This document shows positions 43,573 to 52,000 of a stretch of DNA of 61,473 nt, piece after piece (position 1 is the first letter of the stretch; the number at the start of each line of letters is the position of its first letter). Under the pieces are notes generated by a model that was given only the letters and a program-made list of their open reading frames with translations, searched no databases and was not told the origin of the DNA. The DNA comes from Humidesulfovibrio sp. (GTDB lineage: Bacteria; Desulfobacterota; Desulfovibrionia; Desulfovibrionales; Desulfovibrionaceae), in NCBI RefSeq assembly GCF_031082295.1, contig NZ_JAVHLD010000016.1:1-61473 (forward strand), given 5' to 3'. Position numbers and translations under genes: made by a program.

Positions 43573-43592
43573 CTATGTCGGCATTGACATAG
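43573..43592. promoter_or_regulatory. Inverted repeat upstream of the MoeA fusion gene, operator-like
   Basis: CTATGTC (43573-43579) and GACATAG (43586-43592) flank six bases, 25-45 bases before the ATG at 43547 on the minus strand. The dyad size and position suit a regulator dimer such as a molybdate-responsive ModE-type protein; that identity is a guess. Confidence 0.45.
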
Positions 43593-43659
43593 ATGCCCGA
43601 AGGGGGCCGCAATTGTCAAGATCGCGCGGCCTTGGCGTGATGTGGCCCCGGCGGGCCGG

Positions 43660-44772
43660 TCAGCGTTTCGTCGACCGGTAGGTGTCCTTGTTGCGGTGGC
43701 GCTGGAAGCGCGTCACGGCCTGGTTGTGCTCGGCCAGGTTGCGGCTGAACTCGTGGCTGCCGTCGCCCTTGGCCACGAAGAAGATGAAGTCGTTCTGCTC
43801 CGGGTTCAGGGCGGCCTTGAGCGAGTCGAACCCCGGCGAGCAGATGGGGCCGGGCGGCAGGCCCGCGTGGGCATACGTATTGTACGGGTTGGCCGGGTCC
43901 TCCAGGTGGGCGCGCTTGAGGTCGCCGCCGAAGCTCTCGCCCAGGCCGTAGATGGTGGTGGGGTCGCACTGCAGGCGCATGCCGAGCTTCAGCCTGTTGG
44001 CGAAGACCCCGGCGATGCGCGCCCGCTCGGAAGGGTCGCCGGTCTCGCGCTCCACCAGGGAGGCCAGGATGACGACGCGCCTGAGCTCGTCGGCCGGGGG
44101 CAGGCCCTCGGGCCAGAGCTTCTTGGCCTGGCGGGAGAACTCCTTCAGCATGGCCTCCACCGCCGCCGCGCTGCTGTCGTCGAAGCTCTTGGGGAGCTGG
44201 TAGGTCTGGGGGAACAGGTAGCCCTCGGCGCTGGCCGCAGGTATCCCGTATTTTTCGAGCAGGGTGGCGTTTTTCATGGCCTGGGCGAAGCCGTCGCGGC
44301 TGGCCAGCCCCTCGGCCTCGAACAGCGTGGCCACGGTCCACCAGGGCAGGCCCTCGCGCACCTGGATGCGATGTTGCAGGCCGCTGGTGGTGGTGAGGAC
44401 GCGCAGGATCTCCTGCGGGGTCCAGCCGGAGTTGAGCTGGAACTCGCCCGCGCGGGCGGAAGTCATGCGGGAGTGCAGCTTGGCCAGGAAGACGAAGGCC
44501 TGCGCGCTCTTGATGAGGCCCTGGCGTTCCAACTCACCGGCGATGGCGGGCAGTGTCATGCCGGGGCGGATGAGCACCACGACCTCTCGGCCGGGCACCT
44601 CGGCCGGGCCGAGAAACACCACCAGGGCCACGGCCACGGCGATGGCGATGGTCAGCACGAAACCGGCGAAGGTCCACAGGATGGGCCTTAGGCGGGATTT
44701 CGGGCGATCCAGGCTTCCAGGATCTGGACTGCCGACTGGCTGTCCAGGTTCTCTTTCCTTTTCCGGCTCCAC
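43660..44772 (-). CDS. mltG: Endolytic murein transglycosylase MltG
   Basis: A 370-residue MltG, which cleaves nascent peptidoglycan. One membrane helix (about 33-55) follows a short cytoplasmic N-terminus; a LysM-like part is near 75-110; the catalytic Glu is in ASLVERETGDPSER (about 235-250), with NRLKLGMRLQCDPTTIYGLG next. The start GTG 44772 has GGAGG seven bases upstream, so the gene overlaps the 3' end of ruvX by 85 bases; no better start is visible downstream. Confidence 0.94.
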   Translation of the reverse strand: MEPEKEREPGQPVGSPDPGSLDRPKSRLRPILWTFAGFVLTIAIAVAVALVVFLGPAEVPGREVVVLIRPGMTLPAIAGELERQGLIKSAQAFVFLAKLHSRMTSARAGEFQLNSGWTPQEILRVLTTTSGLQHRIQVREGLPWWTVATLFEAEGLASRDGFAQAMKNATLLEKYGIPAASAEGYLFPQTYQLPKSFDDSSAAAVEAMLKEFSRQAKKLWPEGLPPADELRRVVILASLVERETGDPSERARIAGVFANRLKLGMRLQCDPTTIYGLGESFGGDLKRAHLEDPANPYNTYAHAGLPPGPICSPGFDSLKAALNPEQNDFIFFVAKGDGSHEFSRNLAEHNQAVTRFQRHRNKDTYRSTKR

Positions 44773-45101
44773 AGACCGGCCTCCTTCAACTGCTCTTCCG
44801 CCGCGGCGGAGCTGAAGCGCTCGTCTTCCAGATAAATGGGGCAGCTGACGCGCCTGCCCAGGCTCTCGGCAAAGTTGCGGGCCTGGCGGGTGGTCAGGGA
44901 GTCCTCGCCCTCAAGCGTCAGGGGCAGGCCAACCACCACGGCGCCCACGCCCTCGGCCTCGATGAGGGCCACCAGCGCCTCGAACAGGGCGTCGCGCGTG
45001 GTGCGCTCGATGCTCTTGCGGGCAAACGCCATGCGGCCTTCCGGGTCGGTGATGGCCAGGCCGACGCGCCTGGTGCCGAAGTCTATGCCGAGGGTGCGCA
45101 T
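44688..45101 (-). CDS. ruvX: Holliday junction resolvase-like RuvX (YqgF)
   Basis: A 137-residue RNase-H-fold nuclease. Motifs: LGIDFGTRRVGLAITDPEGRM at the start, VVVGLPLTLEGEDS near 56, and YLEDERFSSAAAEEQLKEAG near 95-115. The family resolves junctions and also matures 16S rRNA. Its end lies 85 bases inside mltG (see that entry). Start ATG 45101, ribosome binding site weak. Confidence 0.95.
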   Translation of the reverse strand: MRTLGIDFGTRRVGLAITDPEGRMAFARKSIERTTRDALFEALVALIEAEGVGAVVVGLPLTLEGEDSLTTRQARNFAESLGRRVSCPIYLEDERFSSAAAEEQLKEAGLWSRKRKENLDSQSAVQILEAWIARNPA

Positions 45102-45240
45102 GGTGTGTTCCGCCTTGTGCCGCGCGGTCCGGGGCGGGTGCTGGCCGGGGGGGCGTGGCGGCGCGAGTGTGCTTCGACAGGCCGGGGGCTGTCAATGGCT
45201 TTGCGCGGGGCAACCGCATGGATGCGCCTGGGCGTCAATG

Positions 45241-45276
45241 AAAGGGCGGCCCCTCCCGGTTGGGAAGAGCCGCCCC
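45241..45276 (-). terminator. Terminator after the chemoreceptor gene
   Basis: Minus-strand GGGGCGGCTCTTCCC (45262-45276) with GGGAGGGGCCGCCC (45244-45257) forms a GC-rich stem around AACC, followed by TTTCATT. It is downstream of the gene ending at 45314. Confidence 0.7.
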
Positions 45277-45313
45277 TGTTGGGAGCTTGTGTCGGCGTGG
45301 CGCCTTGGGCCGT

Positions 45314-47452
45314 CTACTTGCAGACCTGCCCGGACTTGAGCGCCTGGCCCGTGGCCCCGGCTTCCTCGCGCAGTTGGCAGATGAGCCTGTTCAGCACCTG
45401 CGCCTGCCTGGCCAGTTCCTCAACGGCCTGGGCGGCCTGGCTCATGGCCTGGGATGTTTCGTTGGAGATGGCGCTGACCTGCTCGATGGAGTGGTTGATC
45501 TCCTCGCTGGCGGCGGACTGCTCTTCGCTCGCCGTGGCGATGGAGCGCACCTGGTCCGAGGCGGAGTCGACCAGCTGGACGATCTCCGTCAGGGCCTGGC
45601 CGGACTGGCCCGCCAGTCCCGTGGCGTCTTCGATGAGGTGCACGGACTTGTCCACGCCCTCGACGTTGGCCCGGGTGCTGCGCTGGATCACGCCGATGGC
45701 GTCGCCCACCTCCTTGGTGGCGCTCATGGTCTTCTCCGCGAGCTTGCGGACTTCGTCGGCCACGACGGCGAAGCCGCGCCCGGCGTCGCCCGCGCGTGCG
45801 GCCTCGATGGCTGCGTTCAGGGCCAGCAGGTTGGTCTGGTCGGCGATGTCGGTGATGACGGTCATGATGCGGCCGATGTCTTCGGCCTGCGCGCCCAGGG
45901 TGCCCATGTCGACCTTGAGCTGGGTGGTCTGCCGCTGCACGTCGTTCATGCCGGTCATGACCTTGTTCACGATCTCGGAGCCGGTCTGGGCCTTCCTGCG
46001 GGCGTTGTCGGAGGTTTCGGCGGCCTGGGCGGCGTTCTTTGCCACCTCAAGCACGGTGGCGTTCATCTCCTCCATGGCCGTGGCCGTCTCGGTGACGCGC
46101 ATGGCCTGGCGTTCCGCGCCCTTGCTGGATTCGCCGATCTGGGCCGAGAGCTGGGCCGAGGCCGAGGACACGATGTTCACGATGTCCTCAAGCTTGCTCG
46201 CCGCGGCCATCATGCCGTCGCTCTTGGCGCGCTCGGCCTCGAGCTTGGCCTGTTCGGCCTCCGCGGTGGCGATTTCGGCCGCGCGGGCCTTTTCCTCGGC
46301 CTCCTTGGTCTTGGCCTGGATGTCCTTGATGTTCTGCTCCAACACCCCGGCGGTGGTGTTCAGGGCGTCGTAGATGGCGCCGATCTCGTCGCTGCGGGTG
46401 TTCTCGATGCGGTGGTCGTAGACGCCCTTGGCGATCTCATCCACGAAGGTGGACACGGCGTTCAGCGGGCGCAGGATGAAGTTGTTGCTGACGAGCAGGA
46501 CGGCCAGCGCCATGACGAGCAGGCTCACAAGGCCGACGCCCGAGAGCAGGAACAGGGTCTTGACCACCGGGGCCTTGATCTCGGATTCCTCGATGAAGCC
46601 CATGAGCTTCCACTTGGTCTTGGGCGAGGTGTAGACCAGCCCAAGATAGTTCTTGCCGTCGATCTTGAATTCCGCGCTGCCCGACTCCATCTTGAACAAG
46701 GTGTCCAGGTGCTTGGCCTCCAGTTCGGCGACCTTCTTGAAGTTGTACTCCTGGTGCCTGGGCTCGGCCATGATGACGCCGTCGTCCTGCACCAGAACAA
46801 GGTAGCCGGTGTCGCCCAGCTTGACCGACTTGATGAGCTCGGTGAGGTTCTTGAGCGAGATGTCGATGCCCATGACGCCGATGACCTTGCCGTTGCGCAC
46901 GACAGTGCGCGCAGCGCTGGTGACGGCCTCGCCGGTGGTGGACATGTAGGCCTTGGAGAGCTTGGCCTTGTCGGTCAGGGGCTTGGCCTCGGTGTACCAG
47001 GGGCGCTTGCGCGGGTCATAGCCTGCGGGCATGTCGGAGTCTTCCAGGGCGCTGACAAAAGCTCCGTTCTCGTTGCCCATGAACACTTCCACGTAGGCCG
47101 TGTGCGTGGCCTGCACCGAGGCGAAGAAGTCAACGAGCTTGCGGCCCATTGCGTCGTCGGGATCGACCGTGGCCTTGCGCTTCTCGGTCGTGCCGACGTG
47201 GGTGGTGGTCACCTCGTCCATGCGCATGGCCAGCGGGTTCTTGGCCAGCATGTCGGCGTTCAAAAGGCATTCGTCAAGGAAGAGGCTGATGGCGTAGTCC
47301 ACCTGGCTCATCTCACCCCTGGCGGCGCGCACGTATGATTCGCGCGACTGCTGGCTGAAGTTTACGGCCACAATGGTCAGGATGCCCGCCAAGATGGCGG
47401 CGATGACCGCCACCAGCCCAAATATCAGTCGTGCCTTGATGGAGCGTGTCAT
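45314..47452 (-). CDS. Methyl-accepting chemotaxis protein with double-Cache sensor
   Basis: A 712-residue chemoreceptor. A membrane helix (about 12-33) leads to a periplasmic dCache domain (about 35-285; the ligand motif RKRPWYTEA near 148-156), then a second helix (298-322), HAMP (about 323-375), and the signalling domain, whose hairpin tip is IADQTNLLALNAAIEAARAG (near 523-542). The C-terminus is SGQVCK, without the NWETF pentapeptide for CheR. A FliA-like promoter lies at 47525-47551. Confidence 0.96.
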   Translation of the reverse strand: MTRSIKARLIFGLVAVIAAILAGILTIVAVNFSQQSRESYVRAARGEMSQVDYAISLFLDECLLNADMLAKNPLAMRMDEVTTTHVGTTEKRKATVDPDDAMGRKLVDFFASVQATHTAYVEVFMGNENGAFVSALEDSDMPAGYDPRKRPWYTEAKPLTDKAKLSKAYMSTTGEAVTSAARTVVRNGKVIGVMGIDISLKNLTELIKSVKLGDTGYLVLVQDDGVIMAEPRHQEYNFKKVAELEAKHLDTLFKMESGSAEFKIDGKNYLGLVYTSPKTKWKLMGFIEESEIKAPVVKTLFLLSGVGLVSLLVMALAVLLVSNNFILRPLNAVSTFVDEIAKGVYDHRIENTRSDEIGAIYDALNTTAGVLEQNIKDIQAKTKEAEEKARAAEIATAEAEQAKLEAERAKSDGMMAAASKLEDIVNIVSSASAQLSAQIGESSKGAERQAMRVTETATAMEEMNATVLEVAKNAAQAAETSDNARRKAQTGSEIVNKVMTGMNDVQRQTTQLKVDMGTLGAQAEDIGRIMTVITDIADQTNLLALNAAIEAARAGDAGRGFAVVADEVRKLAEKTMSATKEVGDAIGVIQRSTRANVEGVDKSVHLIEDATGLAGQSGQALTEIVQLVDSASDQVRSIATASEEQSAASEEINHSIEQVSAISNETSQAMSQAAQAVEELARQAQVLNRLICQLREEAGATGQALKSGQVCK

Positions 47453-47524
47453 GCTGCCTCCGTGTTAGCAGTTCAGCCTCTTGGGGACGGAAAACCGGTT
47501 CACAGTAATATAAGACCACAATGC

Positions 47525-47551
47525 CTATCGGAATGCGAGGAAATATAATTA
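47525..47551 (-). promoter_or_regulatory. FliA (sigma-28)-like promoter of the chemoreceptor
   Basis: Minus-strand TAAT (47548-47551), 15 bases, then TCCGATAG (47525-47532), against the consensus TAAA-N15-GCCGATAA. The start should be near 47517, 65 bases before the ATG at 47452. The match is partial, with six of eight bases in the -10. Confidence 0.5.
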
Positions 47552-47576
47552 GCGCTGGCCAGCTCTGATATTCTGG

Positions 47577-48668
47577 CTAGTCCTTCCAGCGCTCGCGGAT
47601 TGCCCATATCTCCTTGGTGTGGCGGAAGAAGGCCTCCACCACCCTGGGGTCGAACTGCGTGCCCGCTCCCTCGCGGATGATCTGGTGGCACTTCTCCCCG
47701 GGAAAGGCCTGCTTGTAGGGCCTGTCGCTCGAGAGCGCGTCGAACACGTCCACCACGGCCACCACCCGGGCCTCCACGGGGATGGACTCCCCCGCCAGGC
47801 CGAAGGGGTAGCCCTTGCCGTCCCACCGTTCATGGTGGAGCAGGGCCAGGATGCGGGAGAGGCCCAGCAGCTCGGTGTCGGCCATGCCCAGGGCGTAGAC
47901 CGGGTCCAGGCAGGTCTGGTGGGCCTCGTCCTTGCTGGAGAGCGGCCCGAGTATCTCGCAGCCGTACATGCAGTGAAGTTGCATGACAGCCCACTCGGCC
48001 TCGGTGAACTTGCCTGGCTTGAGCAGAATTTCGTCGGGGATGCCGATCTTGCCGACATCGTGCAAAGGCGCGCATTCGCGCAGCATCTCGCAGCGATCCT
48101 CGGGCAGGCCAACGGCCCTGCCCAGCAGCGCGCTGATCTCGCCCACGCGGATGACGTGGCGGCCGGTTTCGTTGTCCTTGTATTCCGCCGCGCGGCTCAA
48201 ACGCTGCATGACCTGGCGGCGGGTGAGCTCAAGCTCTGCCGTGCGCTGGTGCACCAGGAGCTCCAGGTTTGCCTGGTAGTCCCTGTTTTCGCGGATGAGC
48301 CGGGCCTTTTCCAGCGCCTTGTCCAGGGTGTAGTCCAGTATCTCGAAGCTGTGCAGCGGCTTGGTGATGAAGTCCCAGGCGCCCAGGCGCACGGCCCGTA
48401 GCGCGTCCTCCACGATGCCGACGCCCGAGAGCACGATGAGGGGCAGTTCCTTTGTCCTGGCCACGGCCTCCTGGATGAACGAGTAGCCGTCCATCACCGG
48501 CATGTTCAGGTCCACGATGACGGCTTCGAGGCTGTGCAGGTGCATTTCCAGCAGGGCCAGCCCCTCTTTTCCGTTGGCGGCCTCAAGCATGTCGAAGTCG
48601 CGGTCTTCAAGGTAGGCGCAGAGCGAGCGGCGCAGGCCGGGTTCGTCGTCGATGACCAGGATGGACAT
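47577..48668 (-). CDS. Response regulator with HD-GYP c-di-GMP phosphodiesterase domain
   Basis: A 363-residue protein: REC domain (1-120, phospho-Asp in VIVDLNMPVMDG near residue 53, Lys in FITKPLH), linker, and HD-GYP domain (about 160-360). The metal and signature motifs are HDVGKIGIPDEILLKPGKF and HHERWDGKGYP. HD-GYP enzymes hydrolyse c-di-GMP to GMP. The start ATG 48668 is next to the stop of the single-domain regulator (48670), so the pair is coupled and probably receives phosphate from the kinase upstream. Confidence 0.95.
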   Translation of the reverse strand: MSILVIDDEPGLRRSLCAYLEDRDFDMLEAANGKEGLALLEMHLHSLEAVIVDLNMPVMDGYSFIQEAVARTKELPLIVLSGVGIVEDALRAVRLGAWDFITKPLHSFEILDYTLDKALEKARLIRENRDYQANLELLVHQRTAELELTRRQVMQRLSRAAEYKDNETGRHVIRVGEISALLGRAVGLPEDRCEMLRECAPLHDVGKIGIPDEILLKPGKFTEAEWAVMQLHCMYGCEILGPLSSKDEAHQTCLDPVYALGMADTELLGLSRILALLHHERWDGKGYPFGLAGESIPVEARVVAVVDVFDALSSDRPYKQAFPGEKCHQIIREGAGTQFDPRVVEAFFRHTKEIWAIRERWKD

Positions 48669-48669
48669 G

Positions 48670-49059
48670 TTAGGCTTCCTCTTGAGTGATGAGTTCGCGG
48701 ATACGCGCGAGCACGTCGGCGGCGTTGGCCGGCTTGTAGAACACGTCGGCCTTGACCATGCCCAGGTCCTGCAGGGCTTGTGATACGGAAAAGTCCACGG
48801 AGCCGGTGTGGACGATGAAGTGATGGCAGAGCTTGGCGGCGGCGGCGGATTCGATGAACTCCGCACCGTCCATGCCCGGCAGGCGCATGTCCACGACACA
48901 GAGCTCGGCCGGGCGCTGCCGGAGCAGTTCCAGCGCGTCCTCGGCGGAAGCCGCACCGAAGAGGTCGAACTCGTCGTACTCGCCCAGGTAGTCCATCAAC
49001 AGCTCGCGCACGCGCTCCTCGTCGTCGAGCACAAGTATGGGATGAAGCTTGTCAGCCAT
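48670..49059 (-). CDS. Single-domain response regulator (REC only)
   Basis: A 129-residue receiver. DDEERVR gives the acidic pair, the phospho-Asp is in CVVDMRLPGMDG (near 57), Thr in VHTGS and Lys in FYKPAN. No output domain, so it likely relays phosphate or works by protein contact. It overlaps the 3' end of the kinase gene by eight bases and is followed at once by the HD-GYP regulator. Confidence 0.93.
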   Translation of the reverse strand: MADKLHPILVLDDEERVRELLMDYLGEYDEFDLFGAASAEDALELLRQRPAELCVVDMRLPGMDGAEFIESAAAAKLCHHFIVHTGSVDFSVSQALQDLGMVKADVFYKPANAADVLARIRELITQEEA

Positions 49060-52000
49060 GGTCTGCCTCCCCGGAGTCGGCTGGCAGCTCTATGAAGAAC
49101 GTCGTGCCCTTGCCAGGGCTTGAGGTCATCCACATCTTGCCCCCGTGCCCCTTGGTGATGATGAAGTAGGACACGGACAGGCCAAGCCCCGTGCCCACGC
49201 CGGGTGGCTTGGTGGTGAAGAAGGGCTCGAAGACCTTGCGCTGGGTGTCCGGGTCGATGCCGGGGCCGTTGTCCGCCACCTCGATGTGCACGCAGTCCTC
49301 GCCCGGGCGCATGCGGATGTCGATGCGCGGATTCGGCGTGGGCGGGTTGGCCATGGCCATGGCCTGGGCGGCGTTGCGCAGGAGGTTCAGCAGCACCTGT
49401 TCGATCTCGGTCTCCGTGCAACTGCATTCCGGCAGATCCTCGGCCAGGTCCAGGCTGATCTCTATGCGCTTGAAGTCATAGGACTTCTTGAGGTCGTAGT
49501 CCGAGGAGGCCAGGAACACGGACTGCTCGATGATGCGGTTGAGGTCGCAGGTTTGGCGCTTGGACTCGCTGCGGCGGCTGAAGTTCAGCATGTTGCGGAT
49601 GATGCCCGAGGCGCGCAGGGCCGCGCTCTGGATGTCCTCCAGGAACACGTCGAGCTTGCGCGCCTTCAGGTACGCCTGGAGCTTCTCCATGGGCAGGTCG
49701 AGGCTGGCCGCGGCCTCCTGGTTCTTCTTCTGGTCCGGGCTGGTGCGCAGGATGAGGTTCTGCACGGCCTGGTGCACGATGCCCAGCGGGTTGTTGATCT
49801 CGTGCGCGATGCCCGCCGCAAGGCTGCCCACGCTCATCATCTTTTCCGACTGGATGAGCAGTTCCTGCATGCGGCGCTCGTTGGTGATGTCGTGGATGAT
49901 GTTGACGTAGCACTGCTCCCCGGCGATGCTGACCAACTGCGCCGAGCTGACCACCCGGCGCAGTACGCCGTCCTTGCGCCGCAGCCGGAATTCGAAGTCG
50001 TTCACGTGGCCCTCGGCCAGGAGCTTGGCGATGAACTTGTCGCGCTCGCGCAGGTCGTCCCAGATTGTCAGCTTCGTTACATCGCGGCCGATGGCCTCTT
50101 TGCGGGGGTAGCCTGTGGTTTTCTCGAACGCTGCGTTGGCGTCGATGCGCACCGAGTCGCTGAGGCGGACGAAGCTGATGCATTCAGGTGCCATCTCAAA
50201 GATGCGCGAGAACTTCTCCTCGCTTTGGCGCAGACGCTCCTCGGCCTGCTTGCGTTCGGTGATGTCGCGGAAGATGCCCTCCACGCCCAGCACGTTGCCC
50301 GCTGCGTCGCGGTAGAAGCTGGCGGTTGTGGCGGCCTGCACCGGGGTGCCGTCCTTGCGCTTGAGCAGCAGTTCGTAGTCCTTGATCACGCCCTCGGCCG
50401 CCAGCTTGGCCAGGAGCGCCTTGCGTTCGGCCGGAATCATGTAAAACGACTCCGTGAGTTGCCCCAGAACCTCGTTCACGGAGTCGTAGCCAAAGAGCTT
50501 CAGGCCCGAGGGGCTGACCATGATGAGACGGCCCGCGGCATCGCTGCGGAAGTAGACGTCCTGCATGTTCTGGATCACAGAGCGGTAGCGCTCCTCGCTC
50601 TCGCGCAGGGCCTGCTCGGCCCGCTTGCGCTCGGTGATGTCCTCAATGGTGCCGTCGATGAAGGTCGGCTGGCCGTTTTCGTCCATGTGCAAGGCGGCGT
50701 TGATGATGGCCTGGAAAACGGTCCCGTCCAGGCGCAGGAAGTCGACACTCATGCGCGCCCCTGAGGGAGTGGCGAGCAGGGCGTCAAGCAGGCGCTGGCG
50801 GTCCTCCGGTTGCTGGTAGAGTTGCCTGCCCAGGTCCGTGACGCCTGCAAGGAAGTCCTGGACGCTGGCGTAGCCGTGCATGCGCGCCAGGGCCGGGTTG
50901 GCCTCCAGCACGCCGCCGTGGAAGTTGGACCGAAAGATGCCCATCGGCGAGTTGGTGAAGATGGCGCGGTACTTTTCCTCGCTGGCCCGCAGCGCCTGAA
51001 GCGCGGCCCTCTGCTCGGTGATGTCGCGCCAGTTTGTGTAGAGCACTTCCTTGCCCCGGATGTGCACGGGAGAGAGGGTGACCTCCACCGGGAACAGGCT
51101 TCCGTCGGCCCTCTTGTGGATCCACTCGAAGCGGTTGATGCCTTTCTCCACGGCGGTGGCCATCATGCGCTCGGCCTTGGTCATGGAGGGCTCGCCGTCT
51201 TCCTGCAGCTCCGGGGAGAGCGCGCCGGGGTGGGTGTTGAGCAGGTCCTCCTTGCGGGCATAGCCAAGTATGGACACTGCGGCGTTGTTGCAGTCCACAA
51301 ACCTGCCGCCTTCAATGATGAGGGCGGGGTCAGGGGAGCCGTTGAAGATCTTTTCGAGGGTTTCGACGTTCTCCCGCAGCTGGTTCTCCAGGCGTCGGCT
51401 CTCGGTGATGTCCCGGCCCTCGACGATGAATTGGGTCACCTGGCCGCCCTGCCCGGTCAAGGGGGAGAGGGAAAAATCCACCGCGGTGGGGTTGCCTTGC
51501 GCGTCGTTGTTCACCACCTCGCGCCGGACCAGTCCTCCATTCAAGGCCGTGGCCATGTCCCTGCGCAGGGAGGCCTCGGCCTGCTTATGGTCGGGCCACC
51601 AGGGGCAGTCCCAGAAGGGCCTGCCGAGCACATCCTCACGGCGGGCCTCTATGAAGGACAGCGCGCTCTTGTTGATGTCCAGCACGTTTCCGTCGAGGTC
51701 CAGCAGGCCGCTGAACTGGAACGTCTGGTCGAAGGCGGCCTTGGCCAACGCCTCGCTGCGTCGAAGCTCCTCTTGCACATCCTTGATCTTCTGGATGTCC
51801 AGATTCAGTCCCACCAGGCGCTTTGGGCTGCCGTCGTCGTCCCAGGCGATGGCCCGGCCCTTGCCGAGCACCCAGCGATAGCTGCCGTCGGTCTGGCGCA
51901 TCCGGTACTCGGCCTCGAACAGCCCCAGGCCACCAGAATCGATGTAGCCCCTGAGGGTCTGGTCGGTGCTTGTGCGGTCCTCCGGGTGCAGCAGCCCGAA

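Noticed and set aside
44688-44772. Sequencing error or wrong start causing the ruvX/mltG overlap
   Set aside because: The GTG has a strong GGAGG and no start with a site occurs after the ruvX stop and before the membrane helix.
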